Positions 1 through 10,722 are shown, counted from the stretch's first letter. The stretch is 64,000 nt of DNA from Diploptera punctata (GCA_030220185.1 JASPKZ010004565.1:112001-176000); one strand, 5' to 3'. Numbers and translations are program-made. Notes: a model not told the origin generated them from the letters alone.

Positions 1-179
1 ATCTTATTTATAAAGTCCTTTATTTTCATAACCAGTTTTTCAAACGAATCTGCCCGCTGATCAATGGATGTTATTGCCATATTATTACTGTCAGTGTTCC
101 TTTGTAATCCCTTGAGTACTTTCCATGGTGCAGCAGACAGCTTATTATTAGCAACTGCACTGACTTTTGCTATTGATGC
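1..179 (-). other. Open minus-strand frame running off the window edge
   Basis: The minus strand is open for 59 codons from position 179 to the first base of the window, after a TGA at 180-182. The translation looks protein-like: it contains SIAKVSAVANNKLSAAPWK and ends near FEKLVMKIKDFINK. There is no starting ATG. An AG dinucleotide just upstream could be a weak splice acceptor. I do not recognise the family; it could be an edge exon or a decayed element ORF. The plus-strand frame at 64-297 over the same bases looks like a shadow. Nothing recognisable lies in 180-299. Confidence 0.25.
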
Positions 180-311
180 TCACAAGATGTCAAATCAAGT
201 TGTGAAATATGCTTTTTTAAAATATATATTGTGTACTTTCATTCCCAAGCCAATGTATGTAAAACCAAGTTCTAATTTTAACTTTTACCATTTTTAATAT
301 ACACTGTATTT

Positions 312-663
312 CCGATTCCGATTGAGGGTCTTTCCACTTTTCAGCGGTTGCCCTTTTACCAGCCGGCTGCTGGCCCCTTCACATCCACATGTGTCAATCA
401 CAGAGGTAGATGATCAACAGCCAGTGTAGGGGTGACATGTGGTTAGCATGTCGAGTCCCCCAGCCGTTATTCCTGGTTCCTCAACCTGGAGCCGCTACTT
501 ATTGTAGCTACCCAATTGCCTCACGATGCTGGGTGGGCACCGGTCCCATACTGGCAGAAATACCATGAGAAAATTTCTTCCCCCATGGAGACTCGAACCA
601 GCGCAAGTCCCATAGCTCTGCGCCAAGGCTTCCTACCTTAACCGCTCGGCTACGGCGCGGGAC
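312..663 (-). mobile_element. SINE-A copy 1, tRNA-derived SINE with intact target duplication
   Basis: Read on the minus strand, the element starts with a tRNA-like head (GCCGTAGCCGAGCGGTTAAG, an A-box-like block) and has a B-box-like GGTTCGAGTC about 50 bases on. A non-tRNA body of about 270 bp follows. It is bounded by a perfect 12-bp direct repeat, TACACTGTATTT, at 300-311 and 664-675. That is the target-site duplication expected of LINE-mediated insertion. Relatives lie at 16493, 40431, 44040 and 57245. Confidence 0.85.
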
Positions 664-777
664 TACACTGTATTTACATTTGTAATTAATTAAATTATAA
701 TTAACTGTTAATGTCTGTGTAATGAGACCCTTTTCATCAATAAAATAAAGGTATATTGTTATAATTATTATAAATGT

Positions 778-810
778 TACAAATATTATTATTGTTATTA
801 TTACTATTAT

Positions 811-840
<30 letters not shown>
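778..840. repeat. (ATT)n microsatellite
   Basis: An imperfect ATT-repeat run lies directly before the 5' end of the plus-strand LINE derivative that starts near 841. It may be the 3' tail of an earlier insertion or a preferred target. Confidence 0.8.
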
Positions 841-843
<3 letters not shown>

Positions 844-1565
844 TCTCGACCCCCCGAGGAATATCGCCTTGACGTGGCGGAGGGGCTTAGTACCTGATGA
901 TCCAGACGGCTTACTGAGTGAGTCTTTTGACTACCAGTGGGCAAGATGGAAGCTAAGAATATTCCACAACGGGCGGATGGGGCTCGATAATTTTGGTAGA
1001 CAACCCATCTAGGAGAAGAGGACTCCAAAATTAAACTCCTGGTCCTCCAAGTTGGGGGTTGATGCAACGGGCTAACTCCCCGTTCATCGAAAAAAAATGT
1101 TAAAAAACCGAATGAAGCACAGCCGGACAGCTGATGTGTGGGCTTTAAATGCACAAATGAAAAAAAATTGCTCGCCACTGAAGTGGACTAGTGGAGACGT
1201 ACAGCAAGAATATCCAGGAAGGATAAAATCAGATATTCATATATAAAAGAAAAAATGCAGGTACAATATTCAATATTAGATTTTATAAAGAAGAAACAAT
1301 TAAATTGGTACGGACACATTAGAAGAATGGAAGAAGGAAGACTACCTAAGATAATCATGGATTGGGAACCACAGGGAAGGAAAATGAAGGGTAGACCAAC
1401 TATTACGTGGATTCAGGGAATCAATGAAGCTAAGAGGGAATGGGAAATAGAAGAAGATATATGGATAAACAGACAGAAATGGAAAAATGTGTTGAAACAA
1501 ATGTGTAGTTAACTGTGAACATGGGTACCGGAAAAATGTATATTCATTGTAAAAGCCGGAATAAT
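841..1565 (+). mobile_element. Internally deleted non-LTR retrotransposon (5' leader joined to ORF2 C-terminus)
   Basis: Bases 841-1190 look like a LINE 5' leader: a GC-rich start (CCCCCGAGGAATATCGCC), then non-coding text without a usable ORF. From about 1195 the sequence changes to the extreme C-terminal coding part of a LINE ORF2. The frame at 1255-1512 contains LNWYGHIRRMEEGRLPK and GRPTITWIQGI, the tail motif common to the LINEs here. Endonuclease and reverse transcriptase are absent. The copy ends near an AATAATAAAAAATTA tail at 1560. I infer an internal-deletion derivative rather than two adjacent insertions, because the junction shows no tail or target duplication. Confidence 0.6.
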
Positions 1566-2051
1566 AAAAAATTATCCTCGACAAGGACTAGGCCTTAAGG
1601 TCCGTTTCCACTCAAGGTACCGTTAACGCCATCTTTCAGAGGTCGACTTAGGCCCTAATTTATTTTTCCATTTCATTAGAACATGCAACAGCTTTCGCTA
1701 TGATCGAGTGTGGCATTCATTGGATATGATTTGTCCACTTTGTTTTGTGTTTTTGAATTATAGGTGCAATTTATTCTGAATTTAAATATTCAACAATACC
1801 AATGTTTATTTTGTGATTTAATAATTTATAACCTGATAGATATGGCAGAAATCTCATTACTAATGTTTCGATTTTTTATAACTGATGTAAACTCCAGCAT
1901 TCACATCTACATAAAAAACAGTGGCAATGCAAAACAAGTTTTAATAGCGTTTGTTCTTGCGCATTATATTTTAATGTTCTTCGTACAGTACCAAAAAACT
2001 CTCTAAATCTGTTTAGTTTTATTTGGGCCTCTTCAGGTTTTCTATATCCTG
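1566..2051. other. No gene recognised
   Basis: A GC-richer fragment at 1577-1655 (ending near CAGAGGTCGACTTAGGCCC) resembles SINE body sequence but I cannot assign it. The rest is AT-rich. A plus-strand open frame of 80 codons at 1764-2006 has no recognisable motif and is probably chance. Confidence 0.5.
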
Positions 2052-2305
2052 GGCTCGCCGTAGCGTAGTTGGTTGAGGCAATACGCTACAAGCCGGAAGG
2101 TCGAGCAATCGAGCCCCGGTGAGTTCAGGATTTTTAAACTGATTCAAACCTTCTGGCGGCACCAAGGTCCTGGGGTCGACTTAGCCTCTAACTGAAATTA
2201 ATACCAGATGCTTATTCTGGGGTTAAAGGCGGCCATCACACAGATTTAATAACAATCCGGCTAGCACCAAGTGCTGATTGTCTGTAATGGGAACACTTTT
2301 AAATT
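2052..2305 (+). mobile_element. SINE-B copy 1, tRNA-derived
   Basis: The head CGCCGTAGCGTAGTTGGTTG resembles a tRNA A box and is followed by a degenerate B box. The body, with TTTTTAAACTGATTCAAACC and CTGGCGGCACCAAGGTCCTGG, matches the second copy at 63304-63608. An (ATT)n run follows 30 bp downstream at 2328-2379. Confidence 0.8.
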
Positions 2306-2322
2306 ACAGTCCACATATATGA

Positions 2323-2327
<5 letters not shown>

Positions 2328-2379
<52 letters not shown>
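2328..2379. repeat. (ATT)n microsatellite
   Basis: A near-perfect run of ATT units separates SINE-B from the 3' end of the minus-strand LINE-A at 2381. Confidence 0.9.
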
Positions 2380-2380
<1 letters not shown>

Positions 2381-2393
2381 TTACTTACTGGTA

Positions 2394-3563
2394 CTATCGA
2401 ACCCGTAGGTTCATGGCCGCGCGGACATAAGCTCTCCATACATCCCTATTCCGAGCTAATGCTCTCCAATAATTCCCTGTATAATCTACTTCCCTCAAAT
2501 CATAGTTAATGTTATTCTCCCACCTCATTCTTGGTCTACCAACTGGGCGTTTTCCCTTTGGCTTTCCTACAAGAAGCTTCCATGCAAGTCTTTCATTCCC
2601 CATACGTGCAACATGTCCTGCCCATCGCAGTCTACGAGACTTAACTGTTGTTATTATATCTGGCTTCCTATAAAGACCATGCAGTTCATTGTTATGTAGT
2701 CTTTTCCATTCACCTGTGTGTTCATCTCTCTTTGGTCCAAAAATTTTCCTAAGTACTTTATTCTCAAATACTCGTAATGTCCTTTCCGCCCTTAAAGTAA
2801 GAGTCCATGTTTCGCACCCATATAATATAACTGGTAGAATAATAGTTTTATATATTTTCAGTTTAACATTTTTTGAAAGGAGTTGGGACATCAAGAGTCT
2901 CTGTAATGCATAATAGCACGCATTTCCAGAATTGAGTCTATGTTTAATTTCTTTGTGCATCTCATTCATATTTGTGATTATTGTTCCTAGGTATTTGAAT
3001 TCAGCCACTTCCTCAAAATTTCCCTCATCTGTCCTTAAGCTGTCCATTTCCATTATATATAATGAATTTATACGTGTGACCATATATTTAGTTTTATTGA
3101 TATTTACTTCCAGTCCTAATTTCTTAGTGTTACTCAATAGTGTGTGCGTGTTGTCCTTTAGTATCTCCTCGCTATCGGCCAATAATACTACATCATCAGA
3201 ATAAACTAACAGCTTATTAATACCATTGAGTTGTAAGCCTTCCTCATTCTCTAAAGGGTTAATGGCATGCTCTAGTACAAAATTAAATAGTAGAGGAGAT
3301 ATTGTATCTCCTTGCGTCAACCCATTCTGGATTTCAAAAGTGTCCGAAAACTGTTTGCCTACACGCACCCTACGCTTTGTGCCATTTAGACACATTCGTA
3401 TAAGTCTAACTAACTTTTTAGGAATTCCAAACTCCAGCAGGATACTATATAACTTCTCCCTCTTAATTGAATCATATGCTTTTTTGAAGTCTACATATAG
3501 TTGATGAACAGTACTGATCTGTTGTAGACCTGTTTCTTCTAAATGCACATCGTCAATGTGCAT
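2394..3563 (-). CDS. LINE-A reverse transcriptase fragment with C-terminal region, 389 codons open
   Basis: This is the longest intact LINE frame in the window. In order it shows the RT palm block YVDFKKAYDSI (first catalytic Asp), the block QGDTISPLLFNF, the catalytic box YSDDVVLLADS, the block NINKTKYM, then the thumb and the C-terminal motif LRWAGHVARMGNERLAWK with GRPRMRWENNINYDLRE. The usual YADD box reads YSDD here; both aspartates remain. The endonuclease half and the N-terminal RT blocks are missing, so it is a 5'-truncated copy. The frame starts inside junction sequence, so the first 15 or so residues are not native. Its 3' tail is the (ACTT)n run at 2380-2389, which is GTAA on the coding strand. 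Clade placement near RTE is an inference from the short microsatellite tail and C-terminal motif. Confidence 0.85.
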   Translation of the reverse strand: MHIDDVHLEETGLQQISTVHQLYVDFKKAYDSIKREKLYSILLEFGIPKKLVRLIRMCLNGTKRRVRVGKQFSDTFEIQNGLTQGDTISPLLFNFVLEHAINPLENEEGLQLNGINKLLVYSDDVVLLADSEEILKDNTHTLLSNTKKLGLEVNINKTKYMVTRINSLYIMEMDSLRTDEGNFEEVAEFKYLGTIITNMNEMHKEIKHRLNSGNACYYALQRLLMSQLLSKNVKLKIYKTIILPVILYGCETWTLTLRAERTLRVFENKVLRKIFGPKRDEHTGEWKRLHNNELHGLYRKPDIITTVKSRRLRWAGHVARMGNERLAWKLLVGKPKGKRPVGRPRMRWENNINYDLREVDYTGNYWRALARNRDVWRAYVRAAMNLRVR

Positions 3564-3671
3564 TTAGAAGAAACAGGTCTACAACGGATCAGATTTTTAG
3601 AATAAGACAGATTTTAGAAAAGAAATGGGAATATAATGGTACTGTACATCAACTATATGTAGACTTCAAAA

Positions 3672-3672
<1 letters not shown>
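3556..3672 (+). mobile_element. Inverted LINE-A segment attached head-to-head to the minus copy
   Basis: This plus-strand piece covers the same LINE-A interval as the 5' end of the minus copy beside it, so the centre near 3549-3556 is a palindrome (AAATGCACAT ... ATGTGCATTT). The two arms are not identical: the minus arm lacks a 47-bp stretch that this arm and the copy at 51666-51780 keep. It ends at an ATT microsatellite (3666-3712). Confidence 0.8.

Positions 3673-3712
<40 letters not shown>
3666..3712. repeat. (ATT)n microsatellite
   Basis: Perfect ATT run at the junction between the inverted LINE-A piece and the next LINE fragment. Confidence 0.9.
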
Positions 3713-3713
<1 letters not shown>

Positions 3714-4435
3714 TTGAGAAATTAGAGATATAATACAAAAGATGGGGATTACAGATAAATAATAATAAAACAGAATATATTTCATTGGATACAGCAGATG
3801 AGCTAAAATGTAATTCAGGAAGAATACGTAATGTTAAAATTTTAAATGTTTAGGAACTATTTTACATAAAAGCTAGAATTCAACTACAGAAATTGAAAGA
3901 AGAATAACTGATGGAAGAAGAATCATTGGTTTGTTGAACTCAGCGCTTTGGAATAGAAATATAATACACAGAAAGGAAGACTATATTTCAAGTTCTGTTA
4001 CAAAGGATTTTATTACATGGGTCCAAAACCTGGACAGTAAGTAGAAAACAAGCCAACAAGCTGTTAGCAGTAGAAATGGATTTTTGGAGGCGATCGACAA
4101 GAATTTCAAGAAGGGATAAGGTCAGAAACAGCACAATAAGGGAACTTATGCAAGTTGAAAAAACATATTAGGAAAAATAGAAGAAAAACGTTTGAAAAGG
4201 TATGGACATCTCATATGAATGGAAGAAGAGAGAATCCCATAGAAGGTCCTTAATTGGAAAGCTAATGGAAGAAGTGGAAGAGACAGGCTTTAGAGATCGA
4301 CGGATGGATGGAGTGAAGGTAAGTATGGAAGCTAGAGATTTGAGGGAAGAAGATGCTTTAGACAGGAACCTCTGGCTACAAATCGCTTTGGGTTGAAGGA
4401 GGAACACTGTATTGTGGAATATTCCTAAATAAAAG

Positions 4436-4487
<52 letters not shown>

Positions 4488-4495
4488 TATTATTA

Positions 4496-4541
<46 letters not shown>
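3713..4541 (+). mobile_element. Decayed LINE 3' fragment with long (ATT)n tail
   Basis: Broken frames carry LINE C-terminal text: one frame near 4040-4130 reads like EMDFWRRSTRISRRDKVRN, and 4200-4330 holds the GHL...RR region. Stops and frameshifts throughout mean it cannot be translated as one protein. The 3' end is a short untranslated stretch ending in AAATAAAAGTATTT and then about 100 bp of ATT repeats (4439-4541). Confidence 0.7.
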
Positions 4542-5028
4542 GTAGCAAAATATTACAAAAAGTAGAAAATTACAAATATATCGAACCATAATTCAAAGCA
4601 TTTTAACATATGGTGCTGAAGTCTGGCAAATTCCTACCAGGGAAATGAAAAGAATTTTAACTACAGAAATGGATGTTTTAAGAAGATCAGCTGGAAAATC
4701 TAGAATGGATAGAATACGAAATAAAGAAATAAGGGAAATTATCGGTGTACAAGACGAGCCGGACATCACAAACATTATAGAAAAGAAAAGATTACAGTGG
4801 TATTGTCATGTCAAAAGAATGCCAGAGCAAACATTGCCTAATATTGTTACGGAATGGATCCCAATGGAAATGAGGAAGAGAGGAAGACCGAAGAAAACTT
4901 GGATAGAAGGGGTACAAGCAGCTATGAATATCAGAGGAATGGAGGAAGATCAATGGATGAACAGAGAGGAATGGCGTTTGTTTTCCGGAAGACAGCGGCA
5001 GCTGCCATGATACCGGATGATGATGATG

Positions 5029-5086
<58 letters not shown>
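4542..5086 (+). mobile_element. LINE ORF2 3' fragment (M-group) with ATG/ATT tail
   Basis: The 121-codon frame at 4645-5010 starts inside the gene and reads EMDVLRRSAGKSRMDRIRN, then LQWYCHVKRMPEQ and RKRGRPKKTWIEGV, ending in REEWRLFSGRQRQLP. This is the C-terminal third of a LINE ORF2, after the RT. A (GAT)n run and then (ATT)n follow the stop at 5020-5086. It is 5' truncated, with no RT catalytic box. Nearest relatives in the window are 29297-30290 and 61720-62784. Confidence 0.8.
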
Positions 5087-5089
<3 letters not shown>

Positions 5090-5129
5090 TAATCAATTAA
5101 TAATTCTAAAACAATAACAAACATCTTAA

Positions 5130-5800
5130 TTGCAATAAAAAGGAGTGCAGAGGCACACGGTGTAGAAACATGAGAATTAAAGTAAATTCAATTATGTATA
5201 AATTGATTTTTGGGGGCGTTCAGCTGGAATTTCTAGATTCAATATAATAAAAAAAACAGTGTAATTAAACAAACGATGAATGTTCAAACTTATATTGTGG
5301 ATTTCATAAAAAATAAACAATTAAAATGGTAAGGTTATATAAAAAGAACAACAGAAGACAGATTACCAAGAAGAATATTAGAATCGGTACCACTTGGCAG
5401 AAATAGAAGACGGCAAAAAGTAACGTCGATTGATGGTGTTTGAGGAAAAAAAGACTGGACGATGGTGATTGGAATGACAGAGATGTGGAGGAGAATGACA
5501 GTAGATGAATTGGGCGAAGGAAAATGTTGTCAAACACTGTTAAACCAGATAAATAAGTGAATAAATAAAATTAATTAAATACAAATATTGAAATTATTGG
5601 AAAAGTCATATAGAAAGAACGGAAAACAACCAACTTGCAAGAAGAGCTAAAGAAGACAGACCAATGGACGGGAGAAGAACAAGAGGAAGAACAGTCAAAA
5701 GATGAATAGACAGTGAATGAACATCCAATACGTCTTCCTCCGAGGAGTGATTTTTGGAAATAAACAGGATGAAAATCCTACAATTTATGAAGAAGAAAAT
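5130..5800 (+). mobile_element. Heavily decayed LINE 3' fragments (two pieces)
   Basis: Between 5280 and 5545 broken frames can be read as the LINE C-terminal block (RTTEDRLPRRILE, then a GRNRRRQ-like stretch). A second, shorter piece of the same type lies at 5595-5790. Both have many stops. A related copy with similar wording lies at 39655-39905. Confidence 0.5.
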
Positions 5801-6306
5801 ACAAATCCCTGTTAGAAAATTATTTAATGGCTAATATTGAAGCAAGTAGGTCTACCTATAAAAATATAATGGAATGAAATCGCATTTAAAACCGAAGTTT
5901 GTTTTAATATAATACATGCAATGGATGCTGTAAAACCAATAAACACTGTTTTATAGCATTGGATACATTTGTCGCCTGTAAACTTTTATTGCATTCAGAA
6001 TCAGTGGTAATACAACTTGCATTCGAATCGCCAAACTCTGTTGTTTAATTTAAAACCAATCATTATCTTGAATTTATTCAACATTTACAAATTCCACACT
6101 AAACTCACGCGAGGTGTTTTGAAATGAAGTGAATTACTTTGCAGTGTTGGAACACAGATGTTGTAATAGCGGTGAACAGTAAATTAGTTTGAATCCCAGT
6201 GGAGAGATGGCAGAACACGCTTTACTAAGAAACGTGACTTGTATTACGTGAACGATACCACACAGACGTGGACATTCAAACTCCACAAACTGCTGTGTGC
6301 AACAAT
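5801..6306. other. No gene recognised
   Basis: AT-rich unique-looking sequence. An open minus frame at 6134-6367 has no motif and runs into LINE-A sequence. I see no splice pair I would trust. Confidence 0.5.
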
Positions 6307-6431
6307 AAATATTAACTGACTCACTCGCACTATCCAAACCGTAGGTTCCCGGACATAAGCTCTTCATACATCCCTATCCTGAGCTAATGTTTTCCAATCA
6401 ACACCTGTATAATATACTTCCCTCAAATCAT
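6307..6431 (-). mobile_element. LINE-A 3' end, first half of an interrupted copy
   Basis: Contains the LINE-A 3' signature (a degraded CGAACCCGTAGGTTC, then CTCTTCATACATCCCTATCC) up to the words CCTCAAATCAT, where another LINE has been inserted. The copy resumes at 7291. Confidence 0.85.
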
Positions 6432-7290
6432 CATCATCATTTGCATTCATGCATTAGGTCTGTTGACCCGTTCCGACTTCAGCCCATCTCTTTCTAGGTC
6501 TGCCCACATCTCGGGTGCCTTTAGGTTTGTATTTTGTTATTTGTTTTGGATATCTATCTTCATTCATTCTGTCTATGTGTTGCTTCCATTTTTTTGTCTA
6601 TATGTATCTATTTTATCAGTTATTGCAAATATTTCAAGTTCCTGTCTTATTTCTGTGTTCTTGATTCTGTCTTCCTTAGTGCACCCTTTAACAGATCTCA
6701 AACATTTCATTTCTGCCGCCGTTATCCTACTTAGATCTTGTTTTTTTATGTATCCAGGCTTCTGAACCATAGAGCAGTACCGGTACTGCCAACATTTATA
6801 AAAATTTCAATTGGGTCTCTCTTGTTGTTTTGTTATTTAGTGATCGTTTTATCGTACCACATATTCCCTGGAATTTTGCTATTTTATTATTTATATCATT
6901 ATCATAATTAAATGAAATGTCACATCCTAGGTAATTGAGATGGTTCACCTGTTCTAATGATTTTGTTTCCTATTACTATTATTCGATCTGATTTAATTTT
7001 TTCCCTTGGAATGCCATTACCTTAGTTTTTTCTATGGATATTTTGAGATTATATTGTTCACATATATTATGTAGTTTAAAAATATTCCTTTGAAGTTCGT
7101 CTTCTGTATTTGCTATTATTACCAGGTCATCAGCGTATAATAATGTTTTCAAGTAGTGTGTTTTATCTAATTTTATTCCTTTGTTTGTTTCTTCGTTCCA
7201 TGTTTCTATTATATCATTGATGTATAGGTTAAATAAAACTGGAAAGATACTGCATCCTTGTTTAACTCCTTGATTAGTATGAATTTTATA
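6432..7290 (-). mobile_element. LINE-B inserted into LINE-A
   Basis: The minus strand reads an RT fragment with GVKQGCSIFPVLFNLYIND, the catalytic box LLYADDLVIIANTED and the block KISIEKTKVMAFQG, then a broken stretch, then the C-terminal text MKCLRSVKGCTKEDRIKN (frame 6573-6770). Its 3' tail is (ATG)n, seen as CATCATCAT at 6431-6440. The direct repeat TCAAATCAT at 6423-6431 and 7291-7299 is the target duplication within LINE-A. A second copy of this family's 3' end is at 38745-39070. Confidence 0.85.
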
Positions 7291-7567
7291 TCAAATCATA
7301 GTCTATGTTATTCTCCCACCTCATTCTTGTCCTACCAAATGAGTTTTTTCCCTCTGGTTTTCCTAAAAGAAGCTTCCATGCACCTCTTTCATTACCAATT
7401 CGTACCACATGTCCTGGCAATAGCAGTCTACAAGACTTAACTGTTTTTATTATATCTTTTTTCTATAAAGATCATCTAGATCACTGTTGTGAAATCTTCT
7501 CTATTCACCTGTCTGTTCATCTCTCTTTGGTCCAAAACAAATTCCTAACAAATGTATTATCAAATAC

Positions 7568-7606
<39 letters not shown>

Positions 7607-7957
7607 CTCTTCCTTGGAGTAAAAGTCCAAGTTTCGCATCCATATAACTGGAAGAATAACAGTTTTATATATTTTCAGTTTAACGTTTTATTATAAAAGA
7701 TGGGACGACGAAAGTCCTTGTAATCCGTAATAGCATGCATTTCTAGAATTGAGCCTGTGTTTAATTTCTTTGTGGACCTCATTCATATTTGTAATACGAG
7801 GTTCCTAAGCATTTGAATTCAGCCACTTCTTCAAAATTTCCATAATTTGTCATTAACTGTCCATTTCCATTATATATTTCTGTTTGATCAACTGATCATA
7901 TATAATTTTGATGGGTTTATTTCAAGTCCCGATTTCTTAGTGTTACTCAATAGGGAG
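7291..7957 (-). mobile_element. LINE-A, second half of the interrupted copy
   Basis: Continues LINE-A exactly where 6431 stops (TCAAATCATAG, then TTATTCTCCCACCTCATTC). It runs through the C-terminal and thumb region into RT sequence. It is frameshifted and carries an internal (TA)n expansion at 7571-7603. It ends at a (GT)n run (7958-7977). Confidence 0.8.
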
Positions 7958-7977
7958 TGTGTGTGTGTGTGTGTGTT

Positions 7978-8336
7978 TGCACTATGGAACCCCGAGGATG
8001 ATGTCAGCACATCCCTATTCTAAGCCAATATTTTCCATTCATTCAATGTATATTTTACCTTTCTCAAACCAATGTTAATGTTATTTTTCCATTGCATACT
8101 TGGCCAATCTACTTGGAGCTTTCTCTCTGGTTTTCTACAAGAAATGTGCGTGTCCTTCTTTTACTCCCCATTAGTGCCACACGTCCTGTCCACCGCAGTC
8201 TAAGAGAGTTGGCAGTTCTTATTACATCTCGTTCCTACAAAGGTCGTGGAGCTCACCATTACATAGTTTCCTCCATTTACCTATCTTTGGTTTAAATATT
8301 ATTCTAAGAATTTAATTCTAAAATACTCGTAATCTT
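7978..8336 (-). mobile_element. Divergent LINE-A-like 3' fragment
   Basis: Words such as CACATCCCTATTCTAAGCCAA and CATTAGTGCCACACGTCCTG match LINE-A at reduced identity, so this is an older copy or a sister subfamily. No long frame remains. Confidence 0.65.
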
Positions 8337-8985
8337 ATATATTTCCTTAAATTAAGATACTACACGAAATTCGTACTTAAAACCCACGCAGTTAGGTTAA
8401 TTCAACTCTGTTTAATGCATCTGTAATTATTTTGTGTTGGAACATATCAATAATGTGTATAGAATATAAAACAACTGAGTGTGAATCTGTCTGTCTGCAC
8501 TTTATGGAATCAAAAACTATTTGACCGATTTGAATGAGTTTTTTATCATCATTTAGGGAATTATTCAGTGAAAACGTATATAACATATTACCGATCCTAC
8601 TACAGGGCCTGAACTTAAAAAAAATTCATCGGTACATAAAAAATGTCGCTTTTTTAATACTTAAATGGCTTACGCTGACTGAACCATAACAAATACGCCA
8701 ATGTAGACAGAATTGAATATCTCAAAAAGTGCACAAAAACGTCCGCGACATCATGATATGTCTATCTTTTATGGATAACACACAATAACCATTTTTGTTT
8801 TTCAGGTCACAGATTGGAGGCCTTTTGTAGGCTTTAATAATCCTATCATCTATACTATGGGAACATTTTAGCATCACCTCTAACCCGTGCAGCGTCAAGC
8901 CTCATAGCCATGAGGCCTTAATACCTTAGGTAAGCCTAGGTAGGCAGACAGTAAGTTCTAAATTTTGAATTTGAGTTCGTGGTGG
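8337..8985. other. Unassigned sequence, possible relic of an unknown repeat
   Basis: The stretch around 8485-8560 (GTCTGTCTGCACTTTATGG, AACTATTTGACCGATTTGAA) reminds me of a motif common in dispersed insect repeats. I cannot assign a class. Nothing coding is evident. Confidence 0.3.
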
Positions 8986-9505
8986 CATGCATTACACGGA
9001 CTGCTGTCTTTCCAACTCCTTTCAGAAAATATTAAACTGAAAATATATAAAACTTTTATTCTCCCAGTTATATTATATGGATGCGAAACAAGGACTCTTA
9101 CTTTAAGGGAGGAAAGGATATTAGACCTACGAGTATTTGATAATAAAGTTCTTAGGAAAATGTTTTGACCAAAGACAGACGAACAGACAGGTGAATGCAG
9201 AAGACTACATAATGGTGTTTATAGGAAGTCAGATGTAATAAGAACAGTTAGCTCACGTAGACTACGATGGGCAGGACATGTGGCACGAATGGAAAATGAA
9301 ATACGTGCATATAAGCTTCTTATAGAAAATCTAGAGGCGAAACGCCCAGTTGGTAGAGCAAGAATGAGGTGGGAGAATAACATTGACCACGATTTGAGGG
9401 AAGTAGATTATACAGGGATGATTGGAAAACATTTGCTCATGAAATGGATGTATGGAGAGGTTATGTGGGTGCGGCCATGAACCTATGGGTTCGATAATGT
9501 CAGTT
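8986..9505 (+). mobile_element. LINE-A 3' fragment
   Basis: Open pieces at 8965-9168 and 9280-9480 carry LKIYKTFILPVILYGCET, then MARMENE, RPVGRARMRWENNID and HDLREVDYTG. A frameshift and a small deletion separate the pieces, and the RT catalytic part is absent. It ends at the family's 3' words CCTATGGGTTCGATAATG. Confidence 0.8.
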
Positions 9506-9769
9506 AGTTATGTTTGAAATGCACTTTGTTTTTCATTTAATAAGTGGAAAGTAAATTAAGTATGTAATTGTACAGACCACATATAGAGATCAGATCATTA
9601 CACATCTAAATTCCCATGTAACCGTTTCCCACCACAACTTGTAAGGGAAAGTCCATCTGCATAATGTCGGAATAAGCAGCACGAATTTATTAAGTTTATT
9701 GCTATATTAATTTAACGTGAACAGTAATGTAGTATTCCTGAGCCTAATTTTGGTAACTATATTATCTTT

Positions 9770-10722
9770 CTATACAAAATATTTACAAAGACAACACCAT
9801 AAAGATTAAATTAAATAACAGATTTTCTGAAGAAGGAATTATAAATCGTGGTGTGAGACAAGGCTGCCCCCTATCCCCAACACTCTTTGCAATTTATATC
9901 AATGAAGTAATATGTTGCTGGAACAAAACATATAAATTTGGAATAAGAATATCAGAAAATAGAAAATTAAACACCCTATTGTTTGGCAGATGACCCAAAT
10001 AATAATAGCAAATTCCGAAGATAATCTACAGAAAGGTCTGTATGAACTTAACAAAATTACAGAAGAATATGGGATTAAAGATATCTACAGAAAAAACAAA
10101 AAAAATATGGCATTTCAAGGTGTAGATCCTGTCAGAAGTAAAATTGTACTGGACAATAAAATTTTGGAGCAGGTGAATAATTTTACATATCTAGGATGCA
10201 ATATCTCATATGAAGAAGAAAAGGATTGTAAATGCAAAAATATCTAAATTTTTTAAGAATTTTAGGGTTAATAAATTCTATCTTTCAAGCCACAGTTAGT
10301 CCAAAAGCATTCAAGACTGAAGTGTATAAAACACTGGCTCTTCCAACTCTTTTCTATGGTAGCGAAGTATGGACGTTGAAACAGAAGGACATACAGAGAC
10401 TTAGATCTGCTGAAATGAGATACCTTCGGAGGACTGCAGGACACACACTACTAGATCACAAAAAAAAATGAAGACATCTTAGAAGAATTACACATGGAAT
10501 CTTTAGAAAACAAAATTTCTGATTATAAGTCAAGATGGATACAACATGTTCATCGAATGGAAGATCACAGAATACCCAAACAAATGTTAAGATATCAACC
10601 TGCAGGAAGAAGAAGACCAGGACGTCCACTCAAAAGACTTCTGGATGTTGTTTCTCTTGAGGCCGAAACAGGTCAACAAATGGCCTAAATTCGTGAATGT
10701 ACTATGATGATGATGATGATGA
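9770..10722 (+). mobile_element. LINE-C copy 1, RT to 3' tail
   Basis: Reads RT text NRGVRQGCPLSPTLFAIYIN, then a catalytic box broken by small indels: at 9980-10005 the expected FADDQIIIANSED becomes FGR-stop followed by QIIIANSEDN. Then come NFTYLGCNISYEEEKD, TLALPTLFYGSEVWTLKQ, MRYLRRTAGHTLLDHKK and HVHRMEDHRIPKQMLRYQ with GRRRPGRPLKRLLD. Frames 9990-10247, 10232-10471 and 10494-10688 are pieces of one ORF. The tail is (ATG)n at 10703-10722. Confidence 0.85.

Noticed and set aside
841..1178. 112-codon minus frame across the LINE leader
   Set aside because: The region is a LINE 5' leader on the plus strand; the minus frame has no motif.
2689..3504. Plus-strand frames opposite the LINE-A RT
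   Set aside because: They run antisense to a clear RT frame and recur opposite other LINE-A copies for the same reason.
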